Positions 1 to 7,234 of a stretch of DNA of 64,000 bases are shown here, in pieces. Positions within the stretch are counted from its first letter, which is position 1. Every line of letters starts with the position of its first letter. Source of the stretch: DASUNQ01 sp035536455 (GTDB lineage: Bacteria > Acidobacteriota > Thermoanaerobaculia > Multivoradales > UBA5704); the NCBI GenBank assembly GCA_035536455.1, contig DATLOC010000027.1:51136-115135 (forward strand), in the 5' to 3' direction. Both the position numbers and the translations under genes were made by a program. A model generated the notes under the pieces. The model was given only the letters and a program-made list of their open reading frames with translations, had not been told where the DNA came from and did no database searches.

Positions 1-625
1 CACAGTGGATGGAAGCCGCCACGCCGGCTGCGAGGCACAGAGTGAGGATCGCCAAGCTGACCTGCAAGACGATTCCACCAACTACATATTGCCGCGTCAA
101 CAGAAATGCCGCCACGGCAACGATCCCGAACATCGAGAAAAATGCTGCCCGTCGGCCGAAATGCTGCAATGACGGCACTGGGCGCAGGTCGTCGTCGCCA
201 GTAGCCATCGCTTTGGAGAACAGCAAGGTCACAACAAGAGTGACGACTATGCCGATGCCAATCAGCAATGCCGGCCGCCATGCAGGTGACACGGTCGCGA
301 GCTCGAGATAGGTCGTAGTGAGCCATGACGCCCACGCGGCCTCGATGGTGAACATGAGAACAGCTCCGACCCACCAATATCGCTCACGTGCTGCCTTGTT
401 CAGGTCGACACGCGGCTCTTCCTCCTCGATTACTTCTTCCTCCCAATGTCTCTTCACGGCCCGGTGGTCCGTCATGAGACCCTTGCGGTCTTGATTGACT
501 TGTTTTACTATCTCCTTTACTTCCCTCAAAGCCCTGTCGGCCGCAACTCGGCGCGTCTGCTCAGCACCGTGCGACGTTTGATCTTCGGTCAGCTTGAGTT
601 TACGCCAATACTCGGGATACACCAT
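1..625 (-). CDS. Multi-pass membrane protein, C-terminus beyond the left edge
   Basis: This is an open frame of 208 codons running off the left end, read by hand because no stop lies in the window. The ATG (623-625) follows a purine-rich AGGGAGAA, a plausible ribosome site. About the first 100 residues are charged and probably helical, with an EEEVIEEEE stretch. Four hydrophobic segments follow: one starting YWWVGAVLMF, then LLIGIGIVVTLVVTLLF, AFFSMFGIVAVAAFLL, and VVGGIVLQVSLAILTLCLAA. I do not recognise the family. Base composition is visibly less GC-rich than the rest of the window (about 47% over 481-540), so it may have a different history from the genes on its right. It lies downstream of, and on the same strand as, the CHAT gene pair, with a 90-base gap. 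Confidence 0.75.
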   Translation of the reverse strand, partial: MVYPEYWRKLKLTEDQTSHGAEQTRRVAADRALREVKEIVKQVNQDRKGLMTDHRAVKRHWEEEVIEEEEPRVDLNKAARERYWWVGAVLMFTIEAAWASWLTTTYLELATVSPAWRPALLIGIGIVVTLVVTLLFSKAMATGDDDLRPVPSLQHFGRRAAFFSMFGIVAVAAFLLTRQYVVGGIVLQVSLAILTLCLAAGVAASIHC

Positions 626-715
626 GGTCGATTTTCTCCCTAGATTGAAGCGCTAGCGAAATCTTGCCGAGCCGAAACGAGGCCGACGTCTCTTCGGATG
701 TCGACAGGTGGTGAC

Positions 716-1765
716 TCACGGCTTGAGCTGAGCCACCGGGCAGATCACCGGCTCGTAGGAGCCGCGGGGGTCGCCCAGGCGGATCGCCTCCAGCAGCCGC
801 GAGCTGAGCTCGTCGCGGTGCACGGCGGTCCAGCCGACGCGCTCGCTGCCGGCGATGTAAGGCACCGGGCGGAGATGGTTGGGCGGCCGCATCTTGGCGA
901 GTTCATAGAACATTTCGAAGTGTTTCCCGGCACCCGGCGCGGACGGACTCGACTGCGCCTCCACTGCGTGCGCGGCGTGCCCCTGCGGGACGTTGAGCAG
1001 CGCCAGCTCGAGCACGTTGCCGGCGGGGCGCAGCGCCGCGGCGCGTCCTGAGTACCCGTTCCAGCGCGATTCGCTCAGCTCGAGGACGTCGCCCTGCACC
1101 CGGATCTCGGCCACGACCCAATCGGTGAGCGCCTGCCGGTAGTCGTCGCTCTGTTGCTCGGACTGCAGGGACCGGAAGCTCAGCGGCGGCACCTCGTCCT
1201 GCAAGCTGACCAAGCGGTAGCTCCAGATTTCCCCGGCGCGCAGCCGCAGGCGGGCCGCGATCAGCCCCTTCTGCGGCGACGCGAGCAGGACATCCGGGTC
1301 GACCACGCCCGCCGACGGATCGATCCTCCCCAGCTCGGCGACCCAGCCGAAGTCCTTGCGCTCCGCCGCGCTCGCCGGCAGGGACTCACCGGCCGTGCGG
1401 CCGTTGGCGCGAATCGCCAGCGGCGCCGCGGGCAGCGCGCTGCGCTCCGGGCCGAAGAGCGCCAGCTCGGAGCCGTCGAGCCGCCAGGCGAAACCGGCGT
1501 CGACCGCCTGCGCGAGCGCGTCGCGCGCCGCGTCGTCGGTGAGGTCGGAGAAGAGGAACCTCGCCGTCTCGAGGTCGGTCCCGCAGTCGCCGGTGCAGCT
1601 CCCCGACCGCGCCAGCAGCAGCGCCTTGTGCGGCTCGATCCGCGAGCCGTCCGAGACGGTGTAGCCGTCCGCGGCGTCGAGCAGCAGAACGGTGATCTCC
1701 CGGCCGTCCTGGCTCGGCACGAACGCGATCAAGCCGACGAAGAAGATGCGCACGATGAAGTCCAT
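716..1765 (-). CDS. Unknown protein encoded behind the CHAT lipoprotein
   Basis: A 349-residue protein I cannot assign. It begins MDFIVRIFFVGLIAFVPS, a hydrophobic start that could be a membrane anchor or a buried beta strand, followed by REITVLLLDA. The rest looks soluble and mixed alpha/beta, with no catalytic motif I recognise. It starts 21 bases after the stop of the CHAT lipoprotein gene on the same strand, so the two are almost certainly co-transcribed and this product probably works with the CHAT protease, as partner, substrate or regulator. That role is inference from position only. Confidence 0.7.
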   Translation of the reverse strand: MDFIVRIFFVGLIAFVPSQDGREITVLLLDAADGYTVSDGSRIEPHKALLLARSGSCTGDCGTDLETARFLFSDLTDDAARDALAQAVDAGFAWRLDGSELALFGPERSALPAAPLAIRANGRTAGESLPASAAERKDFGWVAELGRIDPSAGVVDPDVLLASPQKGLIAARLRLRAGEIWSYRLVSLQDEVPPLSFRSLQSEQQSDDYRQALTDWVVAEIRVQGDVLELSESRWNGYSGRAAALRPAGNVLELALLNVPQGHAAHAVEAQSSPSAPGAGKHFEMFYELAKMRPPNHLRPVPYIAGSERVGWTAVHRDELSSRLLEAIRLGDPRGSYEPVICPVAQLKP

Positions 1766-1786
1766 GGGATAGCCCTCCTCGAATGG

Positions 1787-4700
1787 TCAGTTGGGTGGAA
1801 ACGGCGACGAGGCGTGGCCGACGACCTGGAACGGGGCCCAGACGAGGACCAGCTCGGCCTTGGTGCTCTGCTTGCGGATGACCTCCAGTTGCGCTTCGCG
1901 CAAGGCGCCCGCGGCGTCCTCGCCGGCGGCCAGGTGGTTATGGAACGACTCCAGCAATTCCGCGGCGACGGCATCTCGGACGTTCCAGAGCGTGCCGACC
2001 ACGGCCGGCACGCCGCCGGCGAGGAACGGCCGCACCAGCGGCGCGAGACCGGACGGCCCGATCGGTCCGCCGCCGGCCGAGCTGCAGGCCGAGAGGACGA
2101 CGAGCCGCGTTTTCTCGAGCTCCAGCCCGCTCAGCAGCTCTTCGGCCGTGAGCGCTCCCGAATGGGTCGCCGACCGCGCGAGCAGGAGGACCGACCGCGA
2201 GGGAACGTCGGGGTTGGCGACCGCGTGGCCGGCGAAGTGGATGACTCTCTTGGCCCGCGCCCGGCGGAGGAAGTCGTCTACGGTCGCGCGCTCGGACTCG
2301 AGCACCTCGGCCAGCGGCCGGTAGAGAGGCTCGATGCCGGCGACTTCTCGGTCGGCCCACTTCAGCGGCCCGAGACCCCGCGCGCTTTCCAGCTCCGTGT
2401 CGAACGTCGGGTTACCCACCAGGAGCGCGCTGGCAGGCTCGCCGCGGAGCTGCCGGTCGCGCAACAGCGAGAAGACGTAGAGCGTGGCGCTGGGCGCCAC
2501 TTCGATCGGGTAATCCTGGACCAGGTGCCGGTTCGTCGCCGGATCGCGCAGCGCCGCAAGCGGCAGACCGTTGATCCCTCCGTCGGGAATGACGACCAGG
2601 CGCTTGATCTCCGCTCGACGGCCCTCGCCCGCGAGCCGCTGGAGCGGAGCGCCGACCAGCTTGGTAAAGGCCTCTTCGAGACCGGCGATGAAGCGCTCGC
2701 TATCGCCCTCCTTCGTGGTCTGGAAAACCTCGGCCCATCTCTGGATCTCCCGACGCCCGACCCGCCGGCGCAACAGCTCGAACCCTTCGCGCCACACGAT
2801 CCAGACGACGAGCTCCTCGTCGTCCATTCCGTCCCGACCCCGATCGAGAAGGTAGTAGTCGAGAAGGAACGTCCCGGCTGGCAGCTGTGCTTGGACCTTG
2901 GCGAGCTCGAGCGGCTCACGCTGCGCGATCAACCGCTCGAATTCTCTGGGTTTCGAGCGCAGCCGCAAGACGAGGTCCAGCGGCTCCAACGCGCGAGCTC
3001 GCTCGGCGTAGGCGAAAGCTTCGGCGTGACGCCCCTGATCGATGAGCAACCGGACCAGTTGCTGATAGGCCTCGCTGAAGCGAGAGAAGTAGGGCCCCCA
3101 GAGCTGCTCGCTGCTTCCCGGCTTTCGGAGGTCCAGGACCCGCTGTTCTTCGGCGCCGATCTCCTCCAGGCCGGCCTTGAAAGCCTCTTCCGCGCCGTCG
3201 GCATCTCCCGTTCTTTGGTGGATGCGCGCCAGCAGAAATTGGAGGGTGGCGCGATAAGTCCCGAACTGCCCCGGCGGATACAGGCTGAGCCCTTCCTTCA
3301 AGACACGGATGGCCGCCTGCAGGTTGCCCTTGAGCAGCGTTCTCGCCTCCGCCTCCTTGGCTCGCGCCAGCAATGCCCTCCTCACGCCTTCATTGCTCGC
3401 GTCGGCGAAAAGCAGGATCGCCCGGTGCACGTCCGCCGTCGCCTGTCGGTGGCGATTGAGATCGGCGAGGATCGGCGCTCGCGCGCGTAGAGCGATGCCG
3501 AGGTGTAGTCGCAACCCCGGTACCAGGGGGTCTTCCCGTTGCCGCGGCGTTAAGTCTTCCGAGAGGCGATCGATCGACTCGCTCTGATACAGGAGGGCGG
3601 TCTGCGGCTCCTCCCGCACGAGCGCAGCTGCCGCGGCTTCGCCCAAGGAGTAGGCTTGCCGCTCGATCTCGACGACGAAGCGGAGGTCGCGGAGCGCCTG
3701 CCAGGCGTGCCTCCACGCCAGCTCCTTCTCCCCCAGGTCACGGGCCACCCCTGCCAGGCGCGCGCGGACATTCGCCGCGCCCTCGTAGTCGCCCATTCGC
3801 CGATACGTGGCGAATGCCTCTTCATAGACCTCGAGAGCTTCCGGAAAGCGCCCCAAGGCCGAAAGGCAGAGCCCGCGCACCCAGAGAACTCTCCCCAGTA
3901 GCGACTCATAACCGCGCCGCCGGGCCGTTTCCCCGAGTCGCTGGAGCTGCGCCAGGACCTGTGGGCAAGCTGCCTCCCGATAGCGGGCGACAGCGATGCC
4001 GACGTCTGCGCTCGCCGCCAGCGGGCTGCCTGCGGTGGCCAAAGCCGCGCTGGCTTGTCGATACTGCTTTTCGACTCCGGCCGCGGCGATCTGGCGTTCG
4101 AGCTGTCGGGCCTGCCCGAACGCGGCATGGCCCTCGACAAGCGCCTGCAGTGTTGAAGGATTGCCAGCACTGTCGGAGGCCTCGAGAGCGACCTCGACCA
4201 CGTCGCGAAGGTAGCGATCCCCGGTTGCGCGGGCGATCCCGGCGGCGATCTCCCGTGCCTCGGCCAAGTGCTGAGGCGCCTGTCCCTCGCCGCGTTCCGT
4301 CGCCCGCGCCCACGCCGGCAGCACTTCGTCTTCGACGTAGCGTTGCGCCGCGCCGGGGAAGGGCGCGACGAGCTGGGTGACGGCGTCAGGATCGCCAAGG
4401 CGAACAACGTTGGGGAGGCGCCGCTTGTTGAGCGGCCAGGCGGTCGCGGCGGCGCGCAACCTATCGCTCTCCAGGCGGTCGCGGTGAGCGCGCCCTTCGG
4501 CAGCCCAGTGCGGGTCGTCGGGCTGCTGCAGGTAGATCGCCCAGGTCTTCGCGGCCCCCCGCGGCAGATGGAGCGACTCCTGAGCGAGCGCCAGGTTGAA
4601 CAGCGCCTCGGGAGACGGATCGGGCACCGCGACGGCCTTGCGCGCCTCCTTGATCGCGTGCAACAGGTCCGACGGGCTGTCCAGCCGCCGCGCCCGGACC

Positions 4701-5119
4701 ATGAGAGCGCCGGCGAGGTCGCTCCAGACCCGGGGGTCGGGCGCCGGTTCGCTGGCCAGTGCCGTCAACGTCGTGATCGCTCCATCGACGTCTCCCTCCC
4801 GTGTCAGCCGCCGTAGCGCATCGAGGTGTTGGGTTCCGGCGTCATCACACGCCTCCGAGGACCTAGACACGGACGTTGGCGGATTGTGGGAAGCCGGACA
4901 GATCACTTCGCCGAGGAGCCGTTTGCCGCCAAGACGCTCCTCGCAGCGCCCCCAGGCGAACCCGCCGGAGAGGCGCGGCTCGACCCACCGCGTCTCGACG
5001 AGCTCCCCGAGCCCCTCCTCGAGACAGCGCGACCGGTCAGGCGCTTGCTCCGGTCGGCACCCGGCGAGCGCGGCGAGGCAGGCCACGGTGGCGAGGACCT
5101 TCGGCAAGAGTTTTGACAT
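1787..5119 (-). CDS. CHAT-domain protease lipoprotein with TPR-like repeats
   Basis: A 1110-residue protein. A signal peptide ends in a lipobox (LAALAGC, Cys about 21), so the mature protein should be lipid-anchored. The middle (about 90-700) is helical and TPR-like, with paired-helix repeats rich in A, L, R and E. The C-terminal 250 residues form a CHAT domain (caspase HetF associated with TPRs). The His of FAGHA (about 965) and the Cys of LSACSS (about 1012) form the expected His-Cys dyad, so it should be an active cysteine peptidase. It is transcribed away from the ECF sigma gene, with only 40 bases between their starts, and an unknown gene follows it at once. CHAT proteins are known from bacterial cell-death and conflict systems; the substrate here is unknown. 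Confidence 0.9.
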   Translation of the reverse strand: MSKLLPKVLATVACLAALAGCRPEQAPDRSRCLEEGLGELVETRWVEPRLSGGFAWGRCEERLGGKRLLGEVICPASHNPPTSVSRSSEACDDAGTQHLDALRRLTREGDVDGAITTLTALASEPAPDPRVWSDLAGALMVRARRLDSPSDLLHAIKEARKAVAVPDPSPEALFNLALAQESLHLPRGAAKTWAIYLQQPDDPHWAAEGRAHRDRLESDRLRAAATAWPLNKRRLPNVVRLGDPDAVTQLVAPFPGAAQRYVEDEVLPAWARATERGEGQAPQHLAEAREIAAGIARATGDRYLRDVVEVALEASDSAGNPSTLQALVEGHAAFGQARQLERQIAAAGVEKQYRQASAALATAGSPLAASADVGIAVARYREAACPQVLAQLQRLGETARRRGYESLLGRVLWVRGLCLSALGRFPEALEVYEEAFATYRRMGDYEGAANVRARLAGVARDLGEKELAWRHAWQALRDLRFVVEIERQAYSLGEAAAAALVREEPQTALLYQSESIDRLSEDLTPRQREDPLVPGLRLHLGIALRARAPILADLNRHRQATADVHRAILLFADASNEGVRRALLARAKEAEARTLLKGNLQAAIRVLKEGLSLYPPGQFGTYRATLQFLLARIHQRTGDADGAEEAFKAGLEEIGAEEQRVLDLRKPGSSEQLWGPYFSRFSEAYQQLVRLLIDQGRHAEAFAYAERARALEPLDLVLRLRSKPREFERLIAQREPLELAKVQAQLPAGTFLLDYYLLDRGRDGMDDEELVVWIVWREGFELLRRRVGRREIQRWAEVFQTTKEGDSERFIAGLEEAFTKLVGAPLQRLAGEGRRAEIKRLVVIPDGGINGLPLAALRDPATNRHLVQDYPIEVAPSATLYVFSLLRDRQLRGEPASALLVGNPTFDTELESARGLGPLKWADREVAGIEPLYRPLAEVLESERATVDDFLRRARAKRVIHFAGHAVANPDVPSRSVLLLARSATHSGALTAEELLSGLELEKTRLVVLSACSSAGGGPIGPSGLAPLVRPFLAGGVPAVVGTLWNVRDAVAAELLESFHNHLAAGEDAAGALREAQLEVIRKQSTKAELVLVWAPFQVVGHASSPFPPN

Positions 5120-5159
5120 AAGCCCCCCAGACCTTCGTCCGGTGCTCTAAAATGTTGCC

Positions 5160-5759
5160 GTGAGTCCGCCGGTGAGCGACGACTGGTTCGTGGATCTCTA
5201 CCAGCGTTATTACAGCTCTATTTTCGCCTACTTCGTGCACAGCGGTTTTCCGCGGGAGGACGCGAGGGACCTCGCACAAGAGACGTTCTTGCGTGTCTAT
5301 CGCGCCATGGAGGGTTATGAAGGCCGCGGCGACTTCGCCTTTCTCAAGAAGACGGCAGTCCGCGTCGGCATCAACGCGATTCGCGACAAAAAAGCCGTCA
5401 AGCGGCATGGCGTCGTCGTTTCCCTCGAGGAGCTTCCGCACCTCGCCGCCGGCGCCGAGAACCCGGCCGGTGAAGCACCGGCGACGCCCGAGGCCGAGGC
5501 CGCGCTGCGCGAGGAGACGAGCGCGCGCCGGCGCTGGCTGCAGGAGGCGATCGCCGCGCTCCCGGCCCCCCAACGCCACTGCTTCTTGCTTCGACTCGCC
5601 GGGCTCAAGTACACGCGGATCGCGGACGTGATGAGAATCCCCCTGGACACGGTCAAGTCCCGTCTCCATGCGGTCCGCCATACGCTGCGTGACAAATACC
5701 GCGGGGAAACGGAGGGCTTCGAGCTGCCCGAGGAGCTCGCGGAGGACGATCGTGATTAG
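5160..5759 (+). CDS. ECF-type RNA polymerase sigma factor
   Basis: A 199-residue sigma-70 family protein of the extracytoplasmic-function class, with only regions 2 and 4. Region 2 spans about 10-80 (DLAQETFLRVYRAM is typical region 2.2) and region 4 about 135-185 (LPAPQRHCFLLRLAG and a helix-turn-helix at IADVMRIPLDTVKSRLH). The GTG start sits 40 bases from the divergent CHAT gene. No clear ribosome site precedes it, and a TAAAAT lies 6 bases upstream, so a leaderless message is possible. The next gene overlaps its end by 8 bases and encodes a membrane protein with an anti-sigma-like layout. Position suggests it controls the surrounding CHAT/caspase genes, but no promoter of its own could be recognised. 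Confidence 0.9.
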   Translation: MSPPVSDDWFVDLYQRYYSSIFAYFVHSGFPREDARDLAQETFLRVYRAMEGYEGRGDFAFLKKTAVRVGINAIRDKKAVKRHGVVVSLEELPHLAAGAENPAGEAPATPEAEAALREETSARRRWLQEAIAALPAPQRHCFLLRLAGLKYTRIADVMRIPLDTVKSRLHAVRHTLRDKYRGETEGFELPEELAEDDRD

Positions 5760-6558
5760 GAAGAGCGACTGGGCCGCCGCCTACCAGGAGCACCTCGCCT
5801 CGGCGCGGCAGGCGTTCGGAGACCCGCCGACGACCGCGGTGCTCGTGGCTTATACGCAGGGTCAGCTCCCGGCGGAGGAGGCGCTGCGTGTCCAGGAGTA
5901 CTTGGCTCTCCACCCGGAGCTGGCGCGCGCGCTTGCCGAGCCGGTGCCGGAGTCGTACCAGGCGGAGCCCGGCGCCCCCGACTTCCTGTCGCGAGGCGAG
6001 ATCCAGCAGGACTGGGCCGCTCTCCAGGCCCGCCTCGGCGGCCCCGGCGAGCAGCTCGCCGATGCCGGGCCCTCCAGCAGGCCGCGCCGGGCTTGGCACG
6101 CGCGGAACGGGCTCGCCCGGGCGGCCGCGCTCCTCGCCGTTCTGCTCGGCGGTCTATACGTCCAGTCACAGCGCGAAGTGAGCCGGCTCGCGCAGGAGCT
6201 CCGGGAGCCGCGCGCCAACTTCGAGCAGCGCCTGCTCCTACCCGACGGAGGGCGCGGCGCCGCGGAGCCCCCCATCTCGTTGCCGGCCGCGGCCGATCAC
6301 TTCCTCCTCAAGCCCGCGCTCTTGGGCCACCCGGACTTCGCCGACTATCGGCTCAAGATCATTGACACCAGCGGCGGCAAGTCGCGGGTGGTTTGGGACC
6401 GAAAGGGCCTCCGGCGCCTGAGCGACGACACGTTCGAGCTTTGGATGCCGCGCGACTTTCTCTCGTCCGAGGAGTACCGGCTCGAGCTTTACGGGATCGA
6501 CGAGCGCGGGGCGGAGACGCCGCTCGCGCACTACACCCTGCGCCTGCCGCCGGAGTAG
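5752..6558 (+). CDS. Membrane-bound putative anti-sigma factor
   Basis: A 268-residue protein starting at GTG 5752 behind GGAGG and overlapping the sigma gene by 8 bases, so the two are translationally coupled. The first 70 residues resemble the helical N-terminus of anti-sigma factors (YTQGQLPAEEALRVQEYL), but the usual zinc-binding His and Cys residues are absent. One membrane segment (AAALLAVLLGGLYV, about 125-140) separates this from an exported C-terminal domain of about 120 residues, probably beta-rich (DYRLKIIDTSGGKSRVVW), which could sense a signal in the envelope. The anti-sigma role is inferred from gene pairing and topology. Confidence 0.75.
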   Translation: MIRKSDWAAAYQEHLASARQAFGDPPTTAVLVAYTQGQLPAEEALRVQEYLALHPELARALAEPVPESYQAEPGAPDFLSRGEIQQDWAALQARLGGPGEQLADAGPSSRPRRAWHARNGLARAAALLAVLLGGLYVQSQREVSRLAQELREPRANFEQRLLLPDGGRGAAEPPISLPAAADHFLLKPALLGHPDFADYRLKIIDTSGGKSRVVWDRKGLRRLSDDTFELWMPRDFLSSEEYRLELYGIDERGAETPLAHYTLRLPPE

Positions 6559-6561
6559 CGC

Positions 6562-7158
6562 TCAAGGCGCGGCGGCCTCGCGCCGCCCCTCCCGCGCATA
6601 GGCATCGAGCAGGAGTCCCAACTTGCTCACGTCGGTCTCCTTGGGTCGAATGGTCCGGGCGACGAACCGCTGGAAGAATTCGGCCGCCTCCTTCTGGTAA
6701 CTCTCGGGTGAACCGGGCGCCGGGGACTCGAGGTGTTCCAGCACCCAGTTCGCATAAGCCAGCGAGGAGGCGCGCACCTCGAACGCCGCGCCGGCCCGCT
6801 CTTGCGACCGCGCCTCCTCTTCGACGTGCCATCGCATCCCCGCCAGGTACGAGAAGACGAGCCCCTCGTCCTTGGCCGCCGAGAACGCCTGAGTGCGCTC
6901 CAGCTCCTGCTGCAGCACCGAGCGCTCGTTTTTCAATTGGTCGACTTCGTTTTTCCGTTGGCCGACTTCGGCCCTGAGCTGTTCCACGAGCTGTTGCTGC
7001 GCCTGGAGCTCGCTCTCCTTCTCGAACACCGGCTTCACGCTGTAGACGTACGCATAGACGCCGAAGGCGAGCGCCGCCATGGTGGCGGCCTTTTGGAAGA
7101 TCTCGAGCCAGGAATCCTCGCCGAGGAAGGTGCGCCGGAAGGGCTCTCGCGTCGCCAT
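6562..7158 (-). CDS. Single-pass membrane protein with coiled coil
   Basis: A 198-residue protein converging on the sigma/anti-sigma pair, with 3 bases between stops. One membrane segment (about 20-38, AATMAALAFGVYAYVYSV) is followed by a coiled coil of about 45 residues (QQLVEQLRAEVGQRKNEVDQ and onward) and a helical C-terminal domain of about 100 residues. I chose ATG 7158 because the membrane helix then falls close to the N-terminus. The frame also stays open to 7260, but that would overlap the divergent caspase gene and add a low-complexity tail. Family unknown. Small membrane coiled-coil proteins in such loci may act as scaffolds; this is inference. Confidence 0.7.
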   Translation of the reverse strand: MATREPFRRTFLGEDSWLEIFQKAATMAALAFGVYAYVYSVKPVFEKESELQAQQQLVEQLRAEVGQRKNEVDQLKNERSVLQQELERTQAFSAAKDEGLVFSYLAGMRWHVEEEARSQERAGAAFEVRASSLAYANWVLEHLESPAPGSPESYQKEAAEFFQRFVARTIRPKETDVSKLGLLLDAYAREGRREAAAP

Positions 7159-7234
7159 TCTTGCGCTTATAAGAACACGGGAACCGGAGCTCTGTTCGTC
7201 CTCCCCGGCACTTTGACCCCTTCCGCCTCCGGGC

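Noticed and set aside
9..643. Two short plus-strand frames at the left edge
   Set aside because: They are antisense to the membrane-protein frame and lack ribosome sites and plausible composition.
5113..5153. Sigma-70 promoter TTGACA ... TAAAAT for the ECF gene
   Set aside because: The two hexamers are 29 bases apart, too far for one promoter. Only the TAAAAT next to the start remains as a possible leaderless signal.
7176..7201. ECF-type promoter (GGAACC ... CGTC) before the caspase run
   Set aside because: The spacing between the two parts is about 11 bases instead of about 16, so the match is weak.
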